DNA from: Treponema bryantii
Lineage (GTDB): Bacteria > Spirochaetota > Spirochaetia > Treponematales > Treponemataceae
Direction: 5' to 3'
DNA: 64,000 nucleotides
Assembly (NCBI GenBank): GCA_015061465.1
Contig: SUWN01000006.1
Location: forward strand, 1-64,000
Shown here piece by piece: positions 43,435 to 52,442 of the stretch; position 1 is the first letter of the stretch, and every line of letters begins with the position of its first letter. A program made the position numbers and the translations under genes. Below the pieces are notes generated by a model that was given only the letters and a program-made list of their open reading frames with translations, had not been told where the DNA came from and did no database searches.

Positions 43435-44328
43435 ATGAGTTATTATTCAGTTGGAGAATTTTATAAAGAAAAATTCGGGAGTAAAGTTTACAAAATCGCG
43501 ATTGATGCAGGCTGCACTTGTCCAACACGCGATGGAACTAAAGGAAATAAAGGTTGCATTTTTTGTAGCGCGAATGGGTCTGGCGATTTTGTACCTTCCA
43601 AAAAACTTTCGATAAGTGAACAAATCAAACAAGCAAAAGAAATTATTCAAAAAAAAGTAAAAAAAGAGATTAAATATATCGCGTATTTTCAGAATTTTAC
43701 AAATACTTATGGTGATGAAAAACTTCTTGTGCAAAAATACAACGAAGCAATAAATTGTGAAAATGTGTGCGGAATTTCTATTGCAACACGACCTGATTGT
43801 ATTTCATCTTCCATTTTAAAAGAAATTGCGGCTTTGTGTAAAAAAACGTTTGTGACAATTGAGTTGGGATTTCAGACTAGTAAAGAAGAATCTGCGGATT
43901 ATATAAGGCGTGGTTTTTCAAATCAAGAATATTTAGAAGCGGTTAAACGTATTCATCAAGCAGATTCAAGAATTCATGTTGTAACACATTTGATTTTTGG
44001 ACTTCCGGGTGAAAATCATGACGATATGATGAATAGTGTAAAATTCTGTTTGAATGCAAAAACAGATGGAATTAAATTCACTGTGCTTTACGTATTAAAA
44101 GGAACGGACTTAGAAAAGGATTATCAGGCTGGGAAGTTTGATGTTTTGGAAATGGATGAATATTTTGCTTTGTTGAAGTCAGCATTGGAATTAATTCCTC
44201 CAAAAATTGTAATTCATAGATTGACGGGCGATGGACCAAAAAAATTATTGATAGCTCCCATGTGGACAGCAAATAAAAAAAATGTTTTAAATGCAATAAA
44301 TAATTCAATTATAGGAATTCAAGTCTAG
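43435..44328 (+). CDS. Radical SAM protein, YhcC (TIGR01212) family
   Basis: A 297-residue radical SAM enzyme. The cluster-binding Cys are in AGCTCPTRDGTKGNKGCIFC (about 21-40). Downstream are the SAM-binding features SIATRPDCIS, VTIELGFQTS and VVTHLIFGLPGE. It matches the uncharacterised YhcC group. Cytoplasmic; the reaction is unknown. Confidence 0.9.
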   Translation: MSYYSVGEFYKEKFGSKVYKIAIDAGCTCPTRDGTKGNKGCIFCSANGSGDFVPSKKLSISEQIKQAKEIIQKKVKKEIKYIAYFQNFTNTYGDEKLLVQKYNEAINCENVCGISIATRPDCISSSILKEIAALCKKTFVTIELGFQTSKEESADYIRRGFSNQEYLEAVKRIHQADSRIHVVTHLIFGLPGENHDDMMNSVKFCLNAKTDGIKFTVLYVLKGTDLEKDYQAGKFDVLEMDEYFALLKSALELIPPKIVIHRLTGDGPKKLLIAPMWTANKKNVLNAINNSIIGIQV

Positions 44329-44412
44329 AAATAAAAAACATATTTTTATATACTAAAGATATCTTACACTGACGTTTTTTTAATTATCGTCATTCATAGA
44401 AGGAAAAAAATT

Positions 44413-46107
44413 ATGGCAAAATTAAAAGGTTCTCTTAAAATCAAACTTGCTCTAGGGCTTGTTGGTGAAATTCAGAAAAGCAAATTAAACAAAGCTTCTA
44501 AAGATGTAAAAAAATCTCAAGAAGTAACACTTAGACGCATTTTGGAATATGCGAAAGATTGTGAATGGGGTAAAGCTCACAATTTTGAAAAAATCCTTGC
44601 AGCAAAAAATGCTGATGAACTTTTCAAATTATGGCAAGAAAATGTAAAACCTCAGGATTATGAAGATCTTCGTGAATATGTTGAACGCCACAAAAACGGT
44701 GAAGAAAATATTCTTTTCCCAGGTAAACCAATGATGTATGCTACAACAAGTGGTACAACAAAAGAACCAAAATGGATTCCAATTACAGATGAATATTATA
44801 ACAATGCATATAGTAAAATGACAAAACTTTGGCTTCATTCATTCCAAATGCACAGACCAAAAGTTTTTGAAAATGTTTGTACATCAATCGTAGGAAAAGC
44901 TATTGAAGGTGAAGCTCCTGATGGAACTGTTTACGGTTCTGTTTCAGGTGTTACACGTCGTGACTGTCCAGAATTTATTAAAGGATTGTATGCAGAAGAT
45001 AACGCTGTTTTTGCAATTTCTGATTACAAAGCTCGTTATTATACAATTATGCGTACAGGTATTGAGCAGGATGTTCACTTACTTGTTACAGCAAACCCTT
45101 CTACAATTGTAGAAATGCAAAACAATGTAAATGAATTCTTTGATGAATACGTTAAAGATATTGAAAACGGAACTTTGAGCGAAACATTAAATATTGAACC
45201 AGAATTAAGAGCTCAAATAGCTGCTCGTTTTTCTCCAAACCCAGAACGTGCAAAAGAATTACGTGAATTAAAAGAAAAATACGGAACAGTTCTTCCAAAA
45301 CACTATTGGCCAAATATTCAAGTTTTAACAACTTGGAAATGTGGAAATACTCACGTTTACATGGAAAAATTTAAGAATTCGTTCCCAGAAAATATGCTTC
45401 ACCAAGAATTTGGTTACTTTGCAAGTGAATGTCGTGCAGGTCTTGTAATGAATGGTGCTGATGATACTGTTCTTTTCCCACATATGCATTACTTTGAATT
45501 TATTAGCGAAGAAGATTTAGGTAAAGAAAATCCAACATTCTTGCAATTACATGAACTTGAAGTTGGAAAACGCTATTGTATTTATGTAACAACATTTGCT
45601 GGTCTTTACCGCTACAATATGAACGACTTAGTAAAAGTAACAGGTTTCTATGGAACAATTCCAACAATTCAATTTATTCAAAAAGTAAACGGAATTATTT
45701 CTTTGACAGGTGAAAAACTTCATGAACGTCAATTTATTGAAGCTGTACAACAAACAGAAAAAGAAATGAATCTTTATACAAAATTCTTTGTTGGTTTTGC
45801 TGATGTTGAAAAATCTAATTACCAACTTTATTACGAATTTGCAGACAAATCTGTGGACCAAGCAAAAGCAGAAGAATTTACAAAAGTTGTAGATGCAAAA
45901 TTAAAAGAAATTAACATTGAATATGAAGCAAAACGTGCATCTTTCCGTGTAAAAGATCCTGAAACTCATATTCTTCAAGAAGAATCTTTTGAAACTTATA
46001 AAGCTCGTTGTATCGAACAAGGTTCAAGAGACGGTCAGTTCAAATTAAATCTTTTAATGCAAGATGAAAGACGCCACGCAATGTTCAAAGATTTGATTAA
46101 AAAATAA
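44413..46107 (+). CDS. GH3 auxin-responsive promoter-family acyl-adenylating protein
   Basis: A 564-residue GH3-family protein, named after plant acyl-acid amido synthetases such as JAR1. The ATP-binding motif MYATTSGTTKEPKWIPIT (about 110-128) is followed by GYFASECRAG and YRYNMNDLVKV, the other nucleotide-site motifs of the adenylate-forming superfamily. Bacterial members would link an acyl acid to an amine, but their substrates are largely unknown. GAAGGA precedes the ATG. Codon use is biased in the same way as the sugar-binding protein gene, so it may be well expressed. Confidence 0.88.
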   Translation: MAKLKGSLKIKLALGLVGEIQKSKLNKASKDVKKSQEVTLRRILEYAKDCEWGKAHNFEKILAAKNADELFKLWQENVKPQDYEDLREYVERHKNGEENILFPGKPMMYATTSGTTKEPKWIPITDEYYNNAYSKMTKLWLHSFQMHRPKVFENVCTSIVGKAIEGEAPDGTVYGSVSGVTRRDCPEFIKGLYAEDNAVFAISDYKARYYTIMRTGIEQDVHLLVTANPSTIVEMQNNVNEFFDEYVKDIENGTLSETLNIEPELRAQIAARFSPNPERAKELRELKEKYGTVLPKHYWPNIQVLTTWKCGNTHVYMEKFKNSFPENMLHQEFGYFASECRAGLVMNGADDTVLFPHMHYFEFISEEDLGKENPTFLQLHELEVGKRYCIYVTTFAGLYRYNMNDLVKVTGFYGTIPTIQFIQKVNGIISLTGEKLHERQFIEAVQQTEKEMNLYTKFFVGFADVEKSNYQLYYEFADKSVDQAKAEEFTKVVDAKLKEINIEYEAKRASFRVKDPETHILQEESFETYKARCIEQGSRDGQFKLNLLMQDERRHAMFKDLIKK

Positions 46108-46117
46108 AACTAATTAG

Positions 46118-46232
46118 AGCTGTCTAAAAAGTTTAAAATGTCATTCCCGTACTTGATGCGGGAATCTCTTTATAAAAAAAAGATCCCCGGGTCAAGCCCG
46201 AGGATGACATAGAGTCAACTTTTTGGATAGCT
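46118..46232. mobile_element. MITE/REP-like palindromic element, 115 bp
   Basis: Terminal inverted repeats AGCTGTCTAAAAAGTT (46118-46133) and AACTTTTTGGATAGCT (46217-46232) match at 14 of 16. Inside, two halves (46140-46167 and 46181-46208) are imperfect inverted copies of the widespread GTCATTCCCG...CGGGAATCT type, each also forming a small hairpin. There is no reading frame. GC content is clearly higher than surroundings. It ends 18 bases before the HAD gene start. Confidence 0.75.
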
Positions 46233-46249
46233 TTTTTTATAAGGGTAGT

Positions 46250-46951
46250 ATGTTTGACAATATTCACGCAGTAATTTTTGACTTTGACAACACTTTATAT
46301 AGCAACAAATCTTTACCAATTAGATTGATAGCCTCACTTCCAAAAGATATTTTAAAAATTTCGGCAGATAGAAAAGTGCGAAAATCTTTAAAAGGTTGTG
46401 ATTTTGAAGATGAAGAAAAATATCTAGAAGAATATTTTTTGAGAGTTTCAAACACAGTTAATATTTCTGAAGAAGAAGCAAGAAAATGGTATTTTGATGT
46501 TTATATTCCAACAATGTCACGTGTTTTAAGAAAAAAATATTCTGCACGTTCGCAAGCAAATGAAGTCATTGAAACCCTAAATAAAAACAATGTGAAAATT
46601 GCGATTTTTTCTGATTATCCAGATGTTGAACAAAAAATGAAAGATATAAAACTTTCCCAAAAAACAATAGATTCAGTAGATGGAATTTATTCTGCACAAG
46701 ATTTTGGAAGTTTAAAACCAGCCCCTCGTCCTTTTTTACAAATTGCAAAAGATTTGCAAGTAGAACCTTGTAATTGTCTTGTTGTTGGTGATAGAGACGA
46801 CACAGACGGTGAAGGGGCAAGAAAAGCAGGAATGGAATTCATTCAAATAAAAACTCACAAAACAAAAGTAAAAGAGCCAAATCATCCTTTGTGGACTTGG
46901 CAAGATTTTGCAACTTGGGTTTTACAAGGAATGAATCCAATTCAAGATTAA
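46250..46951 (+). CDS. HAD-superfamily hydrolase
   Basis: About 233 residues from ATG 46250 (AAGGG upstream); the longer frame from a TTG at 46223 would start inside the palindromic element. Motifs: VIFDFDNTLYSN (nucleophile Asp), AIFSDYPDVEQK (motif II), the Lys in FGSLKPAPRPF and motif IV VVGDRDDTDGEGA. A phosphatase subclass I with small helical cap; substrate unknown. Its TAA overlaps the convergent acyltransferase stop (TTAA). Confidence 0.9.
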   Translation: MFDNIHAVIFDFDNTLYSNKSLPIRLIASLPKDILKISADRKVRKSLKGCDFEDEEKYLEEYFLRVSNTVNISEEEARKWYFDVYIPTMSRVLRKKYSARSQANEVIETLNKNNVKIAIFSDYPDVEQKMKDIKLSQKTIDSVDGIYSAQDFGSLKPAPRPFLQIAKDLQVEPCNCLVVGDRDDTDGEGARKAGMEFIQIKTHKTKVKEPNHPLWTWQDFATWVLQGMNPIQD

Positions 46952-47766
46952 TCACCTTCTGCTTGCCAACAGTTTTGAACGATTCCTGCCATAGAAACAA
47001 TTTGTTGGTGAGTTTCTAATCTTAATTTATTTACAGCTTCTTTTGGAGAAAGTTCTTTATCAATCAAAAGTGGTTCACCAATAGTTAGTGTGATAAATGG
47101 ATTTTTTCTTCCAAAGAACGTTGCAATTTTTCCAGGTTTTCTGTACGAAATTGCACAAGGAATTACTGGTAAATCATAACGTTGTGCCATTGTGAATGCG
47201 CCTTTTTTGAACGGTCTGATTGGTTGGTAGAAATGCCAGTTTGCAGCTTCAGGAAAAACGTGAATCCATTTTTTCTTGGCATGAAGTTCATCAAATGCTT
47301 GATTAAAAGGACGAATTGCCGAAATTGATTCTGGAACAGGAATTCCGCCAGCTCCACGAATAAAATTCATATCGGAACCTTCCAAATTGTCTTTCCATGC
47401 AGGGAACCATAATCTACGATATTTTACAGCTTGAACAACAGCCAAAAAATCCCAGCGATAAACATGGTTTGAAATTGTTATTGCACCGTTTTTAAAAAGT
47501 TTGCGATTTTTTCTAAGATTTTTTCTACCTTTAATTTTGAGCCCGTACATAATTGGATGAACAATAAACATGATGGTAAAAATCCCTAGATAAACGCCCC
47601 AGTTTAATAAGCGGCCTTTAAAAGATTTATCGATGAACGGATAATTTTTGTCCACGATAACATCACGTAACTTTTTTTTCTCTAAAATATGAGCATCTGG
47701 TTGCTCTGGATAATTGATTCCTGTTTCTGGAATATAAACGTTTTCTTTTACAATATGTTCTCTCAT
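46948..47766 (-). CDS. 1-acylglycerol-3-phosphate acyltransferase-like protein
   Basis: A 272-residue PlsC-type acyltransferase: membrane helix about 54-75, then ITISNHVYRWDFLAV with the HX4D catalytic pair, and FPEAANWHFYQP in the FPEG motif position, with the Gly changed to Ala. It would transfer a second acyl chain to lysophosphatidic acid or a related lipid. Inner membrane. Divergent from the M16 gene. Confidence 0.85.
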   Translation of the reverse strand: MREHIVKENVYIPETGINYPEQPDAHILEKKKLRDVIVDKNYPFIDKSFKGRLLNWGVYLGIFTIMFIVHPIMYGLKIKGRKNLRKNRKLFKNGAITISNHVYRWDFLAVVQAVKYRRLWFPAWKDNLEGSDMNFIRGAGGIPVPESISAIRPFNQAFDELHAKKKWIHVFPEAANWHFYQPIRPFKKGAFTMAQRYDLPVIPCAISYRKPGKIATFFGRKNPFITLTIGEPLLIDKELSPKEAVNKLRLETHQQIVSMAGIVQNCWQAEGD

Positions 47767-47802
47767 TCTTATAATTATACAATATAAACGCTAACTTTGA
47801 AA

Positions 47803-47831
47803 TTGAAAAATCAAATTATATAAATTATAAT
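47803..47831 (+). promoter_or_regulatory. Promoter of the M16-like gene
   Basis: TTGAAA, 17 bases and TATAAT. The start would be near 47838, seven bases before the ATG at 47845. No Shine-Dalgarno fits, so a near-leaderless mRNA is possible. Confidence 0.55.
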
Positions 47832-47844
47832 CAAAATAGATTTG

Positions 47845-50628
47845 ATGAAAAGTTTTAAACATTTATTTTTTACAGTTTTTATTTTTTTTAATTTAACATT
47901 TAATTTAATTTGTTCTCCGTCCCAAAACGTAAAAGAATATTGTCTAGAAAATGGAATGCAAGTTTTTATTTTGCAAGATTTTTCTTCGGCAGTAGTTTCT
48001 GTGGAATTTTGTGTAAAGGCGGGTTTTTATCATCAATCTAAAGATACTGCAGGATTTTTTACACTTTATTCCCAACTTGTAAAAGCAGAAAATCCTTCTA
48101 TAAATTTTACAAATGTGGAATGTAACGCAGATTCTTCAAGTTACGCGCTTACAATTCCAAAATCGCAATTTGACAAAACAATGGATGATTTGTCGTCGGC
48201 AATTTTTATGCCTTCCTTTTCTAAAGAAGTTGTTACAAAAGAATTGCGAACGTTAAAAAATCAAGTTTTGCAGCGAACAAATGATGTTGGATATTTCATA
48301 AATTCTTCAATTGATTCAAGAGTTTTTGCAGATTCACCTTGGAAACACGATTCAGGAATTTATCCATCGATTTTTTCAAAAACAGATTATGAATCTGCGC
48401 TTGCAACTTTAAATGTGATTAACCAAAAATGGTACACGCCACAAAATAGTGCGATTTTTATTTGTGGAAATATCGAAATCAAAGAAGCACTTGATGTAAT
48501 AAAAGAAACCTTTGGGCGATTTTATTCAGCGGAACAAAATGTTGGAATTCAGGCGGAACAAAATCAAAATACAAAAAGAAAATTTGTTCTTCATCATAAA
48601 GAATTTTCTAAAGAAATGACGCAAATTGTAATGCAATATACAAGTTTGCAAAATGAAGAATGTGATTTGGCAGCGCAACTTTTTAACGCAAATAATTCGT
48701 CTGCAAAAAACGCGCTTGTTTATAATGAACTTTTAAATATTCCTGGTGGTGAATATTTGAATTTTGCTGGTGCTCACAAAAATGGAACTTCTAGATTGAT
48801 AATTCAGTCGCTTTTGTTAAAACCTGAAGCAAAGTCTAAACTAAATTCTTTTTTGCAAACAATGGAATTTGTTGAACAGATAAAAAATCAATTTGAAAAA
48901 ATTAATCAAGAAGAATTTTTGCATGCCAAAAAAATTCAATCTTTTGTAATGAACAGCATTTTGAACGATTCTGCAACTTTTATGAATTCCCTTTGTGATT
49001 TTTGGGCGATAGAAAAATATTATCCGAATTATCAAATGGAAGAAATTCAAAATTCCTTTTTGGCAACAAAATTGATGAATCGCGTTTTATGTTTGAACGA
49101 AATTTCTGAAGAACAGATTTTGCAGAAATTGCAGGCCGAAGAACCTTTTGTGTTCGTTTTGATAAACAGCGACGATTTTAAGAAAAATAAAAATGTGTTT
49201 TTGAAAAATGGATTTGAAGAAGTTTCTGTTTTAAATGGTTCGTGGCAAACTCAAGAATTATTTAAAAATATGCAACTTGCAGAACAAAAGTTGGCGAAAG
49301 AAGAAAAAGCAGAGTCAGAAAATATAGATTTGTTTTTGCAAAAAAGTAAAAATCAGATAAAAAAACAAAACTTAAAAAATAAAATTCCTTTGATTACAAA
49401 ATTTAATAAAAATTCTTCTACAACAACAATTTTGTTAAATATAAATGGCGGAAAAATTTCTTCGTGCGATAATCACGGGTTTGAAGAAGTGATGATTAAT
49501 ATTCTTGCAACAAATATTCAAAATGAAATTGAAAATCAAAAAATGTTGGGAAATATTCAATTTTTTCCGCAAGTTGATTTTGGTACAGGAATTACAACAA
49601 GTTACATTTTGATTGAATGTGAAAAGGAAGATTTTGAACCTTGTGTAAATGCAATTTCAAATGCGTTGATTTTTACAGATATAATTCCGTCTCAAGCGGA
49701 TAGGGCGGTTGTTTCAAGGCAACACAAAAAACGTTTGGAAAATGGCAGCGTTGTAAATCAAATGATTGGGCATTCTTACAAGTTGCTTTTTCCAAATTCT
49801 TCGTTAGAAAAAATCTTTGAATATAAAAATGAGATTTTGCAGGAAATTACATATAATCAGATTTTGCAAAAATATCCGTTGTTTTTAGACGCGGCAAAAT
49901 ATTCATTGATTGTGACAGGAAATTTTCCGGAAAATATAAAAGAGATTTTTGATAATTCAGTTGGAATTTTATCAAACTTAAAAATGAATAAATTTTCGCC
50001 AGAATATTTTGCAAAACAACTTGATAAAAAAACAACAAAAATTCAGGTGAATCATACTTTTTTGACAGATGTTCCAGCAGAAAAAGCAGGACCGATGCCT
50101 GCTATTTTAATTCCGACTACGGAATTTTTGGATCCAGTGGTTTTTTGTGTAAAATCGCCAGAAAAATTCACAAAGGAAGAAGCACTTTTTAAAGCGATGT
50201 TGTTGTATTTGCAAGAGGAATTAAAAACTCAAAATTACGATGTTCAAGTTCGTTTTGAAAATCCTCTTTGCGATGTTGCGTTTGTGATTTTTGAAAACGT
50301 GAAAAAAACAAAACAAATTGATTCTGCATATCAAAAGGTGCTTTTAAAAATCAAGAATGATTTTTCTTCATCGGCAAGTGTAGAAAAATCACTCGAAAAA
50401 ATAAAAAATATTTGGATTATGCAACAAATCAGTCAGACTCAAACAAATTCAGGAACGGCGCTTTTAATACAAAAAGGATTTGAATCTTCTGCAAAAAATC
50501 CAAATCCTTGTTTGTATTTAGATGAATATAATTTTATTCAAAATGCAAATGCAAGCGACTTTTTACAAACAATTGAGTTTGTAGAAAAATCGCTTCTTTT
50601 ATCAGTTTATTCCAAAGATAGCAATTGA
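47845..50628 (+). CDS. M16-family protein lacking the HXXEH zinc motif
   Basis: About 927 residues from ATG 47845, with signal peptide (cleavage near residue 24). The repeat architecture of M16 pitrilysins/processing peptidases is clear: VKEYCLENGMQVFILQDF, then RTLKNQVLQR and a NQKWYTPQNSAIFICGNIE segment, with a second half (ILLNINGGKIS). At the zinc site the expected HXXEH reads FTLYS (about 72-76, after KDTAGF). The protein is therefore predicted to be catalytically dead, perhaps a partner or chaperone in the periplasm. It overlaps pepF by 22 bases at the 3' ends. Confidence 0.85.
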   Translation: MKSFKHLFFTVFIFFNLTFNLICSPSQNVKEYCLENGMQVFILQDFSSAVVSVEFCVKAGFYHQSKDTAGFFTLYSQLVKAENPSINFTNVECNADSSSYALTIPKSQFDKTMDDLSSAIFMPSFSKEVVTKELRTLKNQVLQRTNDVGYFINSSIDSRVFADSPWKHDSGIYPSIFSKTDYESALATLNVINQKWYTPQNSAIFICGNIEIKEALDVIKETFGRFYSAEQNVGIQAEQNQNTKRKFVLHHKEFSKEMTQIVMQYTSLQNEECDLAAQLFNANNSSAKNALVYNELLNIPGGEYLNFAGAHKNGTSRLIIQSLLLKPEAKSKLNSFLQTMEFVEQIKNQFEKINQEEFLHAKKIQSFVMNSILNDSATFMNSLCDFWAIEKYYPNYQMEEIQNSFLATKLMNRVLCLNEISEEQILQKLQAEEPFVFVLINSDDFKKNKNVFLKNGFEEVSVLNGSWQTQELFKNMQLAEQKLAKEEKAESENIDLFLQKSKNQIKKQNLKNKIPLITKFNKNSSTTTILLNINGGKISSCDNHGFEEVMINILATNIQNEIENQKMLGNIQFFPQVDFGTGITTSYILIECEKEDFEPCVNAISNALIFTDIIPSQADRAVVSRQHKKRLENGSVVNQMIGHSYKLLFPNSSLEKIFEYKNEILQEITYNQILQKYPLFLDAAKYSLIVTGNFPENIKEIFDNSVGILSNLKMNKFSPEYFAKQLDKKTTKIQVNHTFLTDVPAEKAGPMPAILIPTTEFLDPVVFCVKSPEKFTKEEALFKAMLLYLQEELKTQNYDVQVRFENPLCDVAFVIFENVKKTKQIDSAYQKVLLKIKNDFSSSASVEKSLEKIKNIWIMQQISQTQTNSGTALLIQKGFESSAKNPNPCLYLDEYNFIQNANASDFLQTIEFVEKSLLLSVYSKDSN

Positions 50629-52418
50629 GATAATTCTGCAACTGTTTCTGCAAAAATATCGCACGCTGCTTGAATTGGTTCTGAACTTTCCATATCAACG
50701 CCAGCAACTTTTAGCGCTTCGATAGGATATCGTGAACCACCTGATTTTAAGAATGCAAAATAATCGTCTTTTTCTTTTTGCCCACCATTTACAACTTTTT
50801 TTGCAAGTGCCATTGCCGCAGAAATTCCTGTTGCGTATTTATAAACGTAGAACGAAGAATAAAAATGAGGAATTCTTAAGCCTTCCATATCGCTGTTATC
50901 TTCAAAATGCATTTCTGGTCCAAAATATAATTCCAAAAGTTCGCGATATGTTTTGCGTAATAATTCAGCTGTGAGAGGAATGCCTTTTTCTACAAATTCG
51001 TGTGTTTTTAGTTCAAATTCTGCAAACATTGTTTGCCTATAAAGAGTTGCCAAAATATCGTTTGCGTGATTTGCTAAAAGATACGCTTTCATCTCTTTTG
51101 TTTTTGCGTTTTTATATAAATATTGGAAAACAAGTTCTTCGTTGAATGTTGAGGCAACTTCTGCTTCAAAAATTGTGTAATCATAAGACAAGAACGGATT
51201 GTTATGAACAGCGTACCAACTGTGCATTGAATGTCCGCCTTCGTGTGCCATTGTAAAAACATCACGAATCGAATCTTCTTGATAATTCAACAAGATGAAT
51301 GGATCTCCAATAAAAGCACCACTTGAGAACGCGCCGCTTCTTTTTCCTACATTTTCGTATCTGTCTACCCATCCGTTTAATAAACCGTCGCACAATCTGT
51401 CTGTATATTCTTTGCCCAAAGGTGCAAGCGCGTTTCTACAAATTTCTACAGCTTCTTCGTAAGTTGTGTGTTTTTCCACGTCTTTTACAAGAGGAACGTA
51501 AACATCGTAATGACGCAATTCATCTACGCCCAAAACTTTTTTGCGAAGTGAGTAATAATCGTGTAAAGGTTTTAAGTTTTTGTGAACACAATCGATTAAA
51601 TTGTGATAAACAGCGAGTGGAACTTTGTCTGCATAAAGTGCGTGTGATAAAGATGATTCGTGGCCGCGTGCTTGAACATAAAAAACATCTTGATTTACAG
51701 AACCTGCGTATAAAGCCGCGATAACGTTTTGATTTTCTTCAAATTTTTTGTAGAATTGTTTGTATGCTTTTTCGCGAACAGTTCTATCTTGATTTGCCAT
51801 AAAAACAGACCAAGTTGATTGTGTTAATGGCATTTCTTCATTGTCCATATTGATTGAGCCAAAAGTTTTGTTCATATCAACGTTTGTAAGAACGCTGAAT
51901 GCAGTTTCGGCTGTGGAAGCTGATTGCATTTGTAAAGATAAAAGACGTTCTTCTTTTTCGCTCAAAACGTAAGGCTTAAAATGCAATATTTTTTCCAGAA
52001 AGATTTTGTAATCTGCAAATTCTGGAAGTAAAATCCATTCTTTTATTTTATTTTCATCAATTGATTGAATTTCTGGATTAAAGAAACTTGTTTCTGATGA
52101 CATTTTTGTGTACGCCATCATTGCACGACCTTCTTTGTCAGTTGCAGTTGAATCGTCTTCGTCCGCGTGATGTTGCAACGAAGCGTAATGATAAACTGTT
52201 TCTAATTTTAGTTGTGCTTGTTCCCATGCTTTTAAAGCGTCTAACAAAGTTTGGCTTGATTGAGCAAGTTTTCCTTTGAATTTAAGAACATTTTGGGTTA
52301 GAGATGGGAGCAAAGCTAAATCTGCTTCCCATTCTTCATCTGATTTGTAAATTGAAGATAAGTCCCATTTATCTTTTGCAGGGACATCTTTTCGTAATGG
52401 AATTTTTGAATTTGACAT
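50607..52418 (-). CDS. pepF: Oligoendopeptidase F
   Basis: A 603-residue M3B zinc peptidase of usual length. FTMAHEGGHSMHSWYA supplies the HEXXH motif and FEAEVASTFNEEL the third ligand region (Glu). It cleaves oligopeptides of about 7-17 residues in the cytoplasm. The ATG has no strong Shine-Dalgarno. Confidence 0.95.
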   Translation of the reverse strand: MSNSKIPLRKDVPAKDKWDLSSIYKSDEEWEADLALLPSLTQNVLKFKGKLAQSSQTLLDALKAWEQAQLKLETVYHYASLQHHADEDDSTATDKEGRAMMAYTKMSSETSFFNPEIQSIDENKIKEWILLPEFADYKIFLEKILHFKPYVLSEKEERLLSLQMQSASTAETAFSVLTNVDMNKTFGSINMDNEEMPLTQSTWSVFMANQDRTVREKAYKQFYKKFEENQNVIAALYAGSVNQDVFYVQARGHESSLSHALYADKVPLAVYHNLIDCVHKNLKPLHDYYSLRKKVLGVDELRHYDVYVPLVKDVEKHTTYEEAVEICRNALAPLGKEYTDRLCDGLLNGWVDRYENVGKRSGAFSSGAFIGDPFILLNYQEDSIRDVFTMAHEGGHSMHSWYAVHNNPFLSYDYTIFEAEVASTFNEELVFQYLYKNAKTKEMKAYLLANHANDILATLYRQTMFAEFELKTHEFVEKGIPLTAELLRKTYRELLELYFGPEMHFEDNSDMEGLRIPHFYSSFYVYKYATGISAAMALAKKVVNGGQKEKDDYFAFLKSGGSRYPIEALKVAGVDMESSEPIQAACDIFAETVAELSQLLSLE

Positions 52419-52442
52419 AATTATAGTATAACATAATTAAAT

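Noticed and set aside
44370-44393. TGACG...CGTCA hairpin before the GH3 gene
   Set aside because: A five-bp stem with a long loop in AT-rich sequence is too weak to call.
46223-46249. TTG-started extension of the HAD protein
   Set aside because: It would begin inside the palindromic element; the ATG at 46250 has AAGGG upstream and starts the family motif at the usual distance.
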